A stretch of DNA of 37,005 nucleotides from Oscillospiraceae bacterium (GCA_017847995.1 JAGAPB010000097.1:1-37005); one strand, 5' to 3'. Shown: positions 23,460-31,844, counted from the first letter of the stretch. Made by a program: numbers and translations. Notes: a model not told the origin generated them from the letters alone.

Positions 23460-24512
23460 TTAGAAGTCGTAGTCGCCCATGTTGTCCTTGGTAACGTCGA
23501 TCCAAGCGGAGCCGTACAGTACCTTGCCGTCCAGCTTCAGGTTCTGGTAGCCAGGAGCAGTCAGGGACATGCCGTCTTCGATCTTGCCGCCTTCGAGCAG
23601 CAGCAGAGCCAGTTCGTTCATGGCGTAGCCAGCTTCAGCGGGATCCCAGAAGGAGATCATGTCGATGGAGCCGTCTTCCAGATACTTACCAGCAACGGAT
23701 ACCAGAGAGGTACCGATAACTACGGTAGAATCCTGCTTGCCAGCTTCCTGGATAGCACGGCCAACGCCGGGAACGTCGGTCATAGCGGAGCCCTGGAAAC
23801 CAACCAGTTCGGGATAAGCAGTCAGCAGTTCCTTGGTCTTGGTGTAAGCGGTTTCTTCGTTTTCAGTGGTTTCGTTCTTGTTGGAGATCAGTTCCATGTT
23901 GGGATATTCAGCTTCCTGACGAGCAACAGAAGCGTCAACCCATTCGTTGTGAGAGGTAGCGGTCAGAGCACCTACGAAGGTGGTGTACTGGCCTTCGCCG
24001 CCCATCATTTCGCCGATTTTGCCCATGAAGTGGTCGCCGTATTCAGCGTTAACGAAAGCTTCAACGTCGCAGTCAGCGTTCTGGATGGTGGAAGCTTCGT
24101 GAGCAACAACAACGATGCCCTGTTCCATAGCCTTGCCCAGAACAGCTTCCAGAGATTCGGTGGAGTTGGGAACTACGGTGATAGCGTCAACGCCCTGAGC
24201 GATCAGGTCTTCGATTACGCGAACCTGTTCAGCGGGGTCAGCGGTAGCAGCGCCGGTCTGGAATACGTCATGTTCGGGATGGTCAGCGGCGAAACGGTTT
24301 ACGCCAACTTCCATACGGTCGAACCAAGCAACACCAGTCAGCTTAACAACGGTAGCGATGGTGTAGGATTCGCCAGCTTCTTCGGCGGGAGCTTCGGCTT
24401 CGGGAGCGTCAGCAGCGGGAGCTTCGGGTTCTTCAGCGGGAGCCTTTGCGCCGCAAGCGGCCAGAGACAGAACCATCATCAGAGCCAGCAGCATAGCCAG
24501 GATCTTTTTCAT
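23460..24512 (-). CDS. Sugar ABC transporter substrate-binding lipoprotein
   Basis: The 350-residue protein has a lipoprotein signal (KKILAMLLALMMVLSLAAC, lipid Cys at 20), then an Ala/Glu/Pro tether of about 28 residues. A Peripla_BP_4-type fold follows: TVVKLTGVAWFDRMEVGVNRFA near 56, IEDLIAQGVDAITVVPN near 100, HEASTIQNADCDVEAFVN near 138, SAMTDVPGVGRAIQEAG near 242. The pattern is closest to LsrB/RhaS-like binding proteins for AI-2, rhamnose or other small sugars. The ligand is unknown. AGGAGG precedes the ATG. A strong hairpin follows the stop, and araB lies 64 bases upstream. Confidence 0.93.
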   Translation of the reverse strand: MKKILAMLLALMMVLSLAACGAKAPAEEPEAPAADAPEAEAPAEEAGESYTIATVVKLTGVAWFDRMEVGVNRFAADHPEHDVFQTGAATADPAEQVRVIEDLIAQGVDAITVVPNSTESLEAVLGKAMEQGIVVVAHEASTIQNADCDVEAFVNAEYGDHFMGKIGEMMGGEGQYTTFVGALTATSHNEWVDASVARQEAEYPNMELISNKNETTENEETAYTKTKELLTAYPELVGFQGSAMTDVPGVGRAIQEAGKQDSTVVIGTSLVSVAGKYLEDGSIDMISFWDPAEAGYAMNELALLLLEGGKIEDGMSLTAPGYQNLKLDGKVLYGSAWIDVTKDNMGDYDF

Positions 24513-24576
24513 TTTTGATTACCTCCTAAAAATGAATGTACATTTTTCTATGTTTCCGCTATTGCGGTAAACAACA

Positions 24577-26253
24577 TTAATGGATGTTTTCGCGCTGGAT
24601 GCGGCGCAGTTCCTTCATGGGGCTGTTGGCAGCGCCCAGATAGTCGTGCATTGCGCGATAAACTTTGTAGAGCTGGTCGTACTTGGGTACGTTTTCGGGG
24701 TTGGGGGTATAAACACACTTGGGAGGCTGCACCATGTGGGCAACAGCATCTTCAAAGGTGTCGTAACCGCCGTCGGCCTGGCCCACGGCAACGGCGGCAA
24801 AGATAGCGGCCGAAAGGGCGGAGGTCTGCTTCACCGCGGTAACGGTGATGGGAGCGTTCAGCACATCGGCGTAGATCTGCATCAGCACGGGGCTCTTGTG
24901 AGCCAGACCGCCGCAGGCGAAGATCTTGTTGACCGGTACATTGTACTCCTGAAAGGCTTCCATGATAACACGGGTGCCAAATGCGGTGGCTTCGATGAGG
25001 GCGCGGTAGACTTCCTCGACCTTGGTGGAAAGGGTCAGGCCCATGATCATACCGGTGAGGTCGGCATCCTGCAGAATGCTGCGGTTGCCGTTCATCCAGT
25101 CCAGAGCCATGATGCCGCTGGCACCAACGGGGATCTGGCCGGCCTTTTCGTCCAGCACCTTCTGGATGGCAACACCGCGGGCGTTGGCTTCGTCGAAGTA
25201 GCTCTGGGGCACCATGCGGCGGCAGAACCAGTCGAAGATGTCGCCAACGGCGCTCTGCCCTGCTTCATAGGTGTAGCAGTCGGGCAGGATGCCGTCCTTG
25301 TATACGCCGAACATACCGGGGATCTGTTCCTTGGTTTCGGCGGTCATCATGTGGCAGGTAGAGGTGCCCATGATGAAGGTGATCTCGTTAGGCTTGGTGA
25401 CGCCTGCGCCGATGAGGGCGATGGCGGCGTCGGCATGGGCGATGGCCACCGGCATACCGGCTTTCAGGCCCAGCTTTTCGGCCATTTCGGGCTGCAGATA
25501 GCCTGCCCGCTGGCCAATGGTGACGATGTTGCCCAGGTGCTTGTCTTCCACCACATTTTCAAAGCGGGGATCCAGGTCACGGAAGAACTCCTTGGGAGGA
25601 TATCCGCGGCCGGAGCAGTCGTACTGGGCCTTGGCGGCTGCCAAACAGCTGCTGCGGTTCAGCTCGCCGGTCATCTTATATGTAACGTAGTCGCCGCCTT
25701 CCATGAAGGTGTAGGCTGCGTTGTAAACTTCGGGGTCATCGTGCAGAGTCTTCAGCAGCTTGGGGAAGAAGAACTCGGAAGAAGCACGGAAGCCGTAGTC
25801 GTCCAGCACGCCGTATTTCTTTTCGGCATCCAGGGCGGTGAAGGCTTCGGCCTCGGCCGCGGCGGTGTGGTTTTTCCACAGCTTGGGCCAGGCGTGGGGA
25901 CGGTTGCGGTACTGGGGAAGCTGGCACAGCACATTGCCCTGTTCATCCATGGGCAGCACGGTGCAGGTGGTAAAGTCCACCGAAAGACCAAGGATGTCCT
26001 CCTTGTTTACGCCGGCTTCCTGGATGACAGCGGGAACGTTGGTACACAGGGCATCCAGCCAGTCATCGGGGTTTTGCAGTGCCCAGCCGGGGCCTTTCAG
26101 CTCCACTTCGCTGCCGGGCAGGCGGTCGGTGATAACGGCATCGGGATATTCATAGACATGCTCGGCCAAAACAGCGCCGTCTTCCAGACGAACCAAAACC
26201 GCGCGCATGGAAAGCGTGCCATAGTCGCAGCCAATGGTGTAGCCGGTTTTCAT
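24577..26253 (-). CDS. araB: FGGY-family carbohydrate kinase, L-ribulokinase (AraB) type
   Basis: AraB phosphorylates L-ribulose and, more slowly, other 2-ketopentoses. The 558-residue protein has the two actin-like FGGY domains: IGCDYGTLSMRAVLV at the start, LSVDFTTCTVLPMDEQGN near 93, PHAWPKLWKNHTAAAEAEA near 120, EGGDYVTYKMTG near 190, the AraB-typical IMGTSTCHMM near 300 and FACGGLAHKSPVLMQIYADVL near 450. The ATG at 26253 has GGAGG nine bases upstream. It is the first gene of the sugar operon. AraB-like sequences also include kinases for other ketoses, so the match to L-ribulose is likely but not proven; no isomerase gene is nearby. Confidence 0.88.
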   Translation of the reverse strand: MKTGYTIGCDYGTLSMRAVLVRLEDGAVLAEHVYEYPDAVITDRLPGSEVELKGPGWALQNPDDWLDALCTNVPAVIQEAGVNKEDILGLSVDFTTCTVLPMDEQGNVLCQLPQYRNRPHAWPKLWKNHTAAAEAEAFTALDAEKKYGVLDDYGFRASSEFFFPKLLKTLHDDPEVYNAAYTFMEGGDYVTYKMTGELNRSSCLAAAKAQYDCSGRGYPPKEFFRDLDPRFENVVEDKHLGNIVTIGQRAGYLQPEMAEKLGLKAGMPVAIAHADAAIALIGAGVTKPNEITFIMGTSTCHMMTAETKEQIPGMFGVYKDGILPDCYTYEAGQSAVGDIFDWFCRRMVPQSYFDEANARGVAIQKVLDEKAGQIPVGASGIMALDWMNGNRSILQDADLTGMIMGLTLSTKVEEVYRALIEATAFGTRVIMEAFQEYNVPVNKIFACGGLAHKSPVLMQIYADVLNAPITVTAVKQTSALSAAIFAAVAVGQADGGYDTFEDAVAHMVQPPKCVYTPNPENVPKYDQLYKVYRAMHDYLGAANSPMKELRRIQRENIH

Positions 26254-26290
26254 CCCTTTACGCCTCCTGACCAAGAGTGTTTCGCTTGAA

Positions 26291-26318
26291 AATATAGACC
26301 TTGAACTACCTTTGACAA
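26291..26318 (-). promoter_or_regulatory. Proximal promoter P2 of the sugar operon
   Basis: The minus strand has TTGTCA, 16 bases, TATATT. The spacer consists almost entirely of one arm of an inverted repeat (26297-26314), so a protein bound there would block RNA polymerase. Confidence 0.6.
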
Positions 26319-26354
26319 GTAACGGTTCGCAATTGGACGCAAAGGCTCAAGGTC
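26297..26354. promoter_or_regulatory. Inverted repeat in the araB control region, likely operator pair
   Basis: GACCTTGA-ACTA-CCTTTG (26297-26314) faces its near complement CAAAGG-C-TCAAGGTC (26340-26354). The centres are about 42 bases apart, four helical turns. One arm fills the spacer of P2, the other lies directly downstream of the -10 of P1. Transcribed from P1, the arms could also pair as a 5' hairpin. Confidence 0.55.
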
Positions 26355-26361
26355 GATATTA

Positions 26362-26390
26362 AAAATACCCTTTTTTTCATTCAAAGTCAA
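26362..26390 (-). promoter_or_regulatory. Distal promoter P1 of the sugar operon
   Basis: The minus strand has TTGACT, 17 bases, TATTTT, giving a start next to the inverted repeat and a leader of about 100 bases before araB. Confidence 0.6.
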
Positions 26391-26652
26391 GTGGATTACA
26401 AGATTAGTTACCAATTTTGTACAAACTACATCAAATGATTTCGTGCTTTTTGACATAATCCCAATCCCTTTCGCGTTTTTCACATTGGAAGCCGATGCAC
26501 AATTGTTCATATTGACCTATTTTGGGCCCTGTCCAGTGCTGTTCACAAAAAATTTACCGTCATTTTAAACGGAGATTACGCCCCCAAGATAGGCACTTTG
26601 CATATTACTTTTGTGTTGGCAAACGTCTGCTTTCGGGGCCTTTTCCGCTATC
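26391..26652. other. Divergent intergenic region between araB and the cupin gene
   Basis: It is clearly more AT-rich than the flanking genes. It holds a perfect ten-base palindrome TTTGTACAAA at 26416-26425, a possible regulator site. A minus-strand open frame of 86 codons overlapping the promoters lacks a ribosome site and coding character. I see no RNA gene. Confidence 0.5.
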
Positions 26653-26682
26653 TTGAAAAACCCCAAAAAATTGTGCTACAAT
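26653..26682 (+). promoter_or_regulatory. Promoter of the AllA-like cupin gene
   Basis: TTGAAA, 18 bases, TACAAT. The expected start near 26689 lies on a CTTGAAC that matches the half-site in the araB operators. Confidence 0.7.
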
Positions 26683-26761
26683 AAGGCTTGAACGGATGGT
26701 CCGACGCCATTTTTCGGGCCATACCCCGCCTTATAATTAGGCTGAAAGGATGGAACCATTT

Positions 26762-27250
26762 ATGAAAACTGTTAAAGTACAGCCCCTGAGCATTGAAGCA
26801 TTTGCTCCCTACGGCACCTACACCAACATTGTGGAACCCAAGGGCGACCATGTTGGCGGCGAATTCCACACCTTCTACCGCGACAACAGCCGCTGGTTCT
26901 GCGAAAGCAGCCTGCCCGTCGGCTTCTCTCCCCTGATGGTAAAGAAGCAGGACATGAAGATCACCGGTGTTGAATACCACACCACCACCTGCGAAGGCAT
27001 TCTGCCCATCACCGACGACGCCATTCTGCATGTGACCCCCGCCGGCGGCCCCGACACCGACCGCACCGCAGCTTTCCTGGTACCCAAGGGCACCATGGTC
27101 ACTTTGTACCCCGGCGTTTACCACGCCACCCCCCTGCCCGCCAACAATGACGAGCTCTACGCTCTGATCGTTCTGCCCGAACGTGCCTACGCCAACGACT
27201 TCTACTGGGTAGACCTGGAAGAAGCCGACCAGTTTGAAATTGTAAAATAA
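26762..27250 (+). CDS. Ureidoglycolate lyase (AllA)-like cupin protein
   Basis: The 162-residue protein opens with LSIEAFAPYGTY, the standard start of the AllA family, and follows its course: VEYHTTTCEGILPIT near residue 66, AAFLVPKGTMVTLYPGVYHATPLP near 104 (the latter half of the cupin barrel). AllA splits ureidoglycolate into glyoxylate and urea. Here no allantoin genes are near; the gene faces a sugar kinase/ABC operon. Cupins of this kind next to sugar genes may act as epimerases, mutarotases or sensors, which is inference. I start at 26762, since AAAGGA is well spaced to it and touches the in-frame ATG at 26750. Confidence 0.75.
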   Translation: MKTVKVQPLSIEAFAPYGTYTNIVEPKGDHVGGEFHTFYRDNSRWFCESSLPVGFSPLMVKKQDMKITGVEYHTTTCEGILPITDDAILHVTPAGGPDTDRTAAFLVPKGTMVTLYPGVYHATPLPANNDELYALIVLPERAYANDFYWVDLEEADQFEIVK

Positions 27251-27270
27251 GTTCGCCACTACATAAAGTC

Positions 27271-27297
27271 AACCCCCATACGTCAGGTATGGGGGTT
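27271..27297 (+). terminator. Terminator of the cupin gene
   Basis: A perfect eleven-pair stem (AACCCCCATAC/GTATGGGGGTT) followed by GTTTTTTGTTTT, 20 bases past the stop. It may also stop minus-strand transcripts from the small membrane protein gene. Confidence 0.92.
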
Positions 27298-27307
27298 GTT
27301 TTTTGTT

Positions 27308-27460
27308 TTAGTGGAAGATGATGTAATAGATGACATACACCCAGCCCAGCAGTCCATGCACAATGGCCCAGAAAATGGAGTGCCAGTTGGTGTAGGAAAT
27401 GACCATGGCCAAAGCACTGCCAAAGGTGATGCCATTCTTGATGATGGTTTCCTTTTTCAT
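27308..27460 (-). CDS. Small membrane protein, 50 residues
   Basis: An ATG at 27458-27460 opens a 50-codon frame ending in TAA at 27308-27310. The ribosome site AGGTGA lies five bases upstream and the preceding gene stops 12 bases before the start. The product starts KKETIIKNG, continues SALAMVISYTNWHSIFWAI and ends HGLLGWVYVIYYIIFH: two hydrophobic stretches around an NWHS...HG core. I recall similar unnamed proteins of about 50 residues in other Firmicutes. It is the last gene of the corC-proBA operon, just before the cupin-gene terminator. No function is known to me. Confidence 0.7.
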   Translation of the reverse strand: MKKETIIKNGITFGSALAMVISYTNWHSIFWAIVHGLLGWVYVIYYIIFH

Positions 27461-27472
27461 GCTGTCACCTGC

Positions 27473-28327
27473 TTATTCTTCGGCTTCTTCCTCTTCGGAA
27501 GCGCCGTCCTCTTCGGTCTGGGCCTCTTGGGCCTCCTGTTCGGCGCGCTCTTCCTCCAGCTTGCTCAGTGCGTCTTCGTCCAGGGCGGCGTTGCCCATCA
27601 TTTCGGGGCTGATGACCTCGCTGCCCGAATATTCGCCGCCGGGCAGACCTGCATTGGCGGTATCGCGGATGGCCGAGATGTAGTAATCGCCCTTGTCGTT
27701 TTCTTCCAGCACATAGATCATGTGCTTATCGGGCTGAGCCTGGCCGTCCTCGCGCTGGGCCTGTTCAGCGGTCCACAGGGTATCGGGGGGCAGATAGCCC
27801 ACCATCAGCAGGACCTCGCTGCCCTGCTGGGTGATCTTTTCGATCTTTGGAGTGTAGGAGCCGATCTGGGCCACGATGGGCACACGGTAGGTGTTGGTCT
27901 CCTGGTCAAAAACAAAGGTGGCATCGTAGTTACCAAAGGTCTGGTGCTGCAGGGTGACGGTGGGGCCAAACAGGGCCTGGGCGTTTACATCCAGGTCGGA
28001 GGCCGGAACCACCAGCAGCTTCATTTCGTCATACTGGTAGCTGCCGCGCTTTTCGCCCAGCAGGGCCGACCACATGGAAGCCTGCAGCAGGGTGGCGGGC
28101 TGAAGGTCGTTGGGATCCTCGAAGGGAACAGGGTCGAACATCAGCACGGGGCGGATCATTTCTTCAAATTCTGTTTTTTGGGCGGTGTTATCCACAAAGT
28201 TGCGGGTCAGGCCGATGGTAAAAATCAATACTGCCACCAGGCCGATGACCGCCAGCAGGATGAAGATGGCGCCGATGGGGGCCGCGCCCTTGCGTCTGCG
28301 GGCGCCGCGGGCGGTAGTTTCTGCCAT
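27473..28327 (-). CDS. Hypothetical single-pass membrane protein
   Basis: The 284-residue protein has a basic N-terminus (RGARRRKGAA), one membrane helix (about residues 16-42, IGAIFILLAVIGLVAVLIFTI), then an extracellular domain of about 200 residues. It ends in a strongly acidic Glu/Ala tail (EEERAEQEAQEAQTEEDGASEEEEAEE). I recognise no domain. The extracellular part contains two-sheet-like stretches (KLLVVPASDLDV, YRVPIVAQIGSYTPKIEKI, VLLMVGYLPPDTLW) without catalytic motifs. AGGAGG precedes the ATG. It lies 50 bases after proA in the same operon. Confidence 0.8.
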   Translation of the reverse strand: MAETTARGARRRKGAAPIGAIFILLAVIGLVAVLIFTIGLTRNFVDNTAQKTEFEEMIRPVLMFDPVPFEDPNDLQPATLLQASMWSALLGEKRGSYQYDEMKLLVVPASDLDVNAQALFGPTVTLQHQTFGNYDATFVFDQETNTYRVPIVAQIGSYTPKIEKITQQGSEVLLMVGYLPPDTLWTAEQAQREDGQAQPDKHMIYVLEENDKGDYYISAIRDTANAGLPGGEYSGSEVISPEMMGNAALDEDALSKLEEERAEQEAQEAQTEEDGASEEEEAEE

Positions 28328-28377
28328 ATCAAAAACCTCCTTTGGGCAGCGGGGCTGCCGTGATGAAGTGAAAACGC

Positions 28378-29634
28378 TCAGCGAACCTGACCATCGCCAT
28401 AGATCATATATTTTACGGTGGTCAGTTCCCGTAGGCCCATGGGGCCGCGGGCGTGGAGCTTCTGGGTAGAGATGCCGATCTCGGCCCCGAAGCCGAATTC
28501 ACCGCCGTCGGTGAAGCGGGTGGATGCGTTGACGTAAACAGCCGCGGCGTCCACTTCATTCAGGAACCGCTGGGCGGCGTCGTAGTCACGGGTGACAATG
28601 GCCTCGCTGTGGCCGGTGGAATAGCGGGCAATGTGTTCCAGAGCCTGGTCAAGGCTTTCCACCACACGCACCGCCAGGATGTAGTCGCCGTATTCGGTGG
28701 CCCAGTCCTCCTCGGTGGCGGGGGTGCTTTGGGGCAGGATGGCACAGCCAGCGGGGTCACAGCGCAGTTGGGTGCTGTGTTCCTGCAGTTTGGCCTGTGC
28801 CAGGGGCAGGAACTGCCCGGCAATGTCTTTATGCACCAGCAGGGTCTCGGCCGCGTTGCAGACCGAGGGCCGCTGGTTTTTGGCGTTGTCGATGATGTTT
28901 ACCGCCATTTCCAGGTCGGCGGTGGCATCCACATACACATGGCAGTTGCCCACGCCGGTTTCGATGACCGGCACGTGGGCGTTTTCGGCCACGGCACGGA
29001 TGAGCCCGGCGCCGCCGCGGGGGATGAGCACGTCCAGATAGCCCCGCAGGTCCATCATGGCGTTGGCCGATTCACGGCTGGTGTCGCTGATGAGCTGGAT
29101 GGTGTCCTCGGGCAGGCCGCATCGGGCCAGGGCACCCCGCATCAACCGGGCCAGCAGCAGGTTGGAATGGATGGCCTCATTGCCGCCCCGCAGGATGCAG
29201 GCATTGCCCGATTTGAGGCAAAGGGCGGCGGCGTCCACGGTGACGTTGGGACGGGCCTCGAAGATGATGCCCACCACCCCCAGGGGAACACGCACCCGCT
29301 GGATGCGCAGGCCGTTGGGGCGCACGGTGCCCATGTCGATCTCGCCCACAGGGTCGGGCAGGGCCACCACCTGGCGCACCGCCTCGGCAATGGATGCAAC
29401 ACGCTGGGGGGTAAGGCGCAGGCGGTCCTTGAGGGAATCGCGCATGCCGTTTTGGTCGGCGGCCTCCAGGTCCTGTGCGTTGGCCTGCAAAATTTCTTCC
29501 ACGCCCTCTTCCAGGGCGTCGGCGATGGCCAGCAGGGCCTTATCACGCCGGGCGGCGCCGCACTGGCCGAACACACGGGCTGCGGCCTTGGCACGGCGGC
29601 CAACTTCTTTTACATATTCGGCGGTTTGGGACAT
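28378..29634 (-). CDS. proA: Gamma-glutamyl phosphate reductase
   Basis: ProA reduces gamma-glutamyl phosphate with NADPH to glutamate semialdehyde, the second step of proline synthesis. The 418-residue length is normal. Seen: the NADP-binding region LGVVGIIFEARPNVTVDAAALCLKSGNA near residue 115 and the catalytic cysteine in QRPSVCNAAETLLVH near 258. FTDGGEFGFGAEIGISTQKLHARGPMGL near 380 closes the fold. I start at the ATG at 29634, eight bases after AAGGAGG. It lies 21 bases after proB, as is usual for the pair. Confidence 0.98.
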   Translation of the reverse strand: MSQTAEYVKEVGRRAKAAARVFGQCGAARRDKALLAIADALEEGVEEILQANAQDLEAADQNGMRDSLKDRLRLTPQRVASIAEAVRQVVALPDPVGEIDMGTVRPNGLRIQRVRVPLGVVGIIFEARPNVTVDAAALCLKSGNACILRGGNEAIHSNLLLARLMRGALARCGLPEDTIQLISDTSRESANAMMDLRGYLDVLIPRGGAGLIRAVAENAHVPVIETGVGNCHVYVDATADLEMAVNIIDNAKNQRPSVCNAAETLLVHKDIAGQFLPLAQAKLQEHSTQLRCDPAGCAILPQSTPATEEDWATEYGDYILAVRVVESLDQALEHIARYSTGHSEAIVTRDYDAAQRFLNEVDAAAVYVNASTRFTDGGEFGFGAEIGISTQKLHARGPMGLRELTTVKYMIYGDGQVR

Positions 29635-29655
29635 CTTCCCTTCCTCCTTCAAAGC

Positions 29656-30456
29656 TTACAATTGGGCGGTTTGGTTCAGTTCAAAGCGGGTGCCCACCTC
29701 TTTGCCTTCCAGCAGGTCATACAGCAGATGGGGCCGGCTGCCGTTGAGGATGGCCATATCGATGCCCTCCGACCCGGCACGCCGGGCGGCGGTGAGCTTG
29801 GTCTGCATGCCGCCGGTACCACGGTTGCTGCCGGCACCGCCGGCGGTGGACATCAGGTTTTCATCCACCTTGGTTACAAGGGGAACCAGCCTGGCATCGG
29901 GGTGGTCGGCGGGGTTGGCTGTGTAAAGGCCGTCAATGTCGCTGAAGATGATCAGTACATCAGAACCGGTGAGGATGGCCACCTCGGCCGAAAGGGTGTC
30001 GTTGTCGCCGATTTTGATTTCATCCACCGAAACGGTGTCGTTTTCGTTTACGATAGGAATAACGCCCATTTCCAGCAGGCGCTCGAAGGTGTTGTGGATG
30101 TTTCGGCGGCGGTCGCTGTGCTCGATGGCGTCGTAGGTCAGCAGCACCTGGCCGATGCTGTGGTTGTATTCGCCAAAGCCCTTGTCATAAAGGTACATCA
30201 GCTCACTTTGGCCCACGGCGGCGCAGGCCTGTTTGCCGGGAATATCGGCAGGGCGGCTGCCCAGGCCCAGTTTGCCCACACCGGCTGCAACGGCGCCGGA
30301 GGAAACCAGAATGATCTCCCGGCCGCTGTTTTTGATGTCGGCCAGCACCTTCACCAGCTCATCCATGCGGCGCAGGTTGATGCCCCCGCTGGGATGGGTC
30401 AGGGTGGAGGAGCCCACCTTTACCACGATTCTTTTTGCCTCAATAAAGCGGTTCAT
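29656..30456 (-). CDS. proB: Glutamate 5-kinase, short form without PUA domain
   Basis: ProB phosphorylates glutamate with ATP, the first and feedback-inhibited step of proline synthesis. The 266-residue protein is just the amino-acid kinase domain: VVKVGSSTL near residue 11, LVSSGAVAAGVGKLGL near 49, PIVNENDTVS near 136, FGDND-type IKIGDNDTLSAEVA near 149, and GTGGMQTKLTAA near 215. The C-terminal PUA domain of the 367-residue E. coli enzyme is missing, as in a number of Gram-positive forms. It follows the corC-like gene by 27 bases; AGGAGA precedes the ATG. Confidence 0.97.
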   Translation of the reverse strand: MNRFIEAKRIVVKVGSSTLTHPSGGINLRRMDELVKVLADIKNSGREIILVSSGAVAAGVGKLGLGSRPADIPGKQACAAVGQSELMYLYDKGFGEYNHSIGQVLLTYDAIEHSDRRRNIHNTFERLLEMGVIPIVNENDTVSVDEIKIGDNDTLSAEVAILTGSDVLIIFSDIDGLYTANPADHPDARLVPLVTKVDENLMSTAGGAGSNRGTGGMQTKLTAARRAGSEGIDMAILNGSRPHLLYDLLEGKEVGTRFELNQTAQL

Positions 30457-30483
30457 GATGTTTTCTCTCCTGTTGGATAAGGG

Positions 30484-31785
30484 TCAGTCGTCCTCTTGTT
30501 CCTCTGCATCCGGCAGCATTTCGACACGCAGGCGGATGATGCGGGCGTCGTCCATTTCGGTCACAGTGACCTTCAGGCCGTGCCAAACAAAGCTTTCGCC
30601 CACTTCGGGGATGCGCTCAAACTGTTCGGTAGCCCAACCGGCCACGGTGTTGAATTCACTTTCAAACTTGCGGGTGTCAAAGTCGATCTCGTCAAAAAAG
30701 TCGTAGATGTTTTCGTCGCCGGCCACCTCAACGGTGCTGCTGTCGATGTGGGTAACGGCGGTCACCACCTCGTCGCTTTCATCCCAGATGTCGCCCACCA
30801 GCTGTTCCAGCACGTCCTCCATGGTAACGATGCCCAGGGTGCCGCCGTAGTCGTCGGTGACCACCGCCAGGTGGCCCTTGTTCTTCTGGAACATGCCCAG
30901 AAGCTGGGAGATCTTCATGGTTTTGTGGATGTACATGCAGGGGGTCATCAAAGAACGCAGGTCGATGTTTTCGCGGTTTTGCAGGGCAGCTTCCAAAATA
31001 TCGCGGCTGCGCACCACACCGCAGATGTTATCCACCGTGCCCTCGTAGACCGGCAGGCGGGAAAAGCCCAGCCCGGTGACACGGCGCAGAATTTCTTCGC
31101 TTTCTTCGGTGATGTCCAGGGCCTCCACATCCACACGGGGGGTGAGGATCTCCTGGGCGGTGATCTCGTCAAATTCCAGGGCAGACTGCACCAGTTCGCT
31201 TTCCTGCTCTTCCAGTACGCCTTCTTCCTCGATGGCTTCGATCATATATTTCAGTTCTTCTTCGGTCATGGTGGGGGCTTCTTCTTCCCCATCCTCATCC
31301 CGGCGGGTCATCTGCTGCAGCTTCATAAAAGGCCAGACCACGGGGGTCAGCAGCTTGATGAGCAGGCTGAGGGGGCCGGAAACCGCCATGGCAAACTTTT
31401 CAGAGTTCTGCTTGGCGTAGCTTTTGGGCAAGATTTCGCCAAAGATGAGCAGTGCCACGGTGATGGCGGCGGTGCCGATGGCTACCCCCTTTACGCCGAA
31501 CATCGAAGTTACCAGCACGGTGGTGACCGAAGCGGCGGCGGTGTTTACCACATTGTTGCCGATCAGCAGGGTGGAAAGGGCCTTTTCAAACTTTTCGATG
31601 ATGGAAAGGACCGTTCCGGCCTTTTTGTTGCCATCCTGTTCCATGGCTTTCAGGCGGATCTGGTTGAGGGAGGAGAAGGCCATTTCGCTGCCCGAAAAGA
31701 AGGCCGACAGGGCCAGCAAAACGACCAGGGCCAGCAAAGACGCCCAAGGGATACTGTCCAAAGTATAATCACTACCTTTAATCAT
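30484..31785 (-). CDS. CorC/HlyC-family CBS-domain membrane protein
   Basis: The 433-residue protein has the three-part layout of the CNNM/CorC family: a DUF21 membrane domain (about 8-190, four helices; SAFFSGSEMAFSSLNQIRLKAM near 23), a CBS pair (about 205-325; VMTP-like ILTPRVDVEALD and LAVVTDDYGGTLGIVTMEDVLEQLVGDI), and a CorC_HlyC C-domain (about 345-425). Relatives export magnesium or affect cobalt resistance; calls of hemolysin are historical. The start is tentative: the ATG at 31785 has no clear ribosome site, although the family's first helix fits it. It is the first gene of an operon with proB, proA and two membrane-protein genes. Confidence 0.88.
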   Translation of the reverse strand: MIKGSDYTLDSIPWASLLALVVLLALSAFFSGSEMAFSSLNQIRLKAMEQDGNKKAGTVLSIIEKFEKALSTLLIGNNVVNTAAASVTTVLVTSMFGVKGVAIGTAAITVALLIFGEILPKSYAKQNSEKFAMAVSGPLSLLIKLLTPVVWPFMKLQQMTRRDEDGEEEAPTMTEEELKYMIEAIEEEGVLEEQESELVQSALEFDEITAQEILTPRVDVEALDITEESEEILRRVTGLGFSRLPVYEGTVDNICGVVRSRDILEAALQNRENIDLRSLMTPCMYIHKTMKISQLLGMFQKNKGHLAVVTDDYGGTLGIVTMEDVLEQLVGDIWDESDEVVTAVTHIDSSTVEVAGDENIYDFFDEIDFDTRKFESEFNTVAGWATEQFERIPEVGESFVWHGLKVTVTEMDDARIIRLRVEMLPDAEEQEDD

Positions 31786-31844
31786 AATGCATGCGGCGGG
31801 GGTCAGGGGCCTTTGGGGCGCACCTCCCCCTGTTCGCTGATGGT

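Noticed and set aside
26416..26425. TTTGTACAAA as an AraR operator
   Set aside because: It matches the arms of the B. subtilis AraR site but lacks the central bases, and it lies upstream of both araB promoters; kept only as a possible site.
26250..26510. An 86-codon minus-strand open frame upstream of araB
   Set aside because: It overlaps both promoters and the inverted repeat, lacks a ribosome site and has AT-rich, non-coding codon use.
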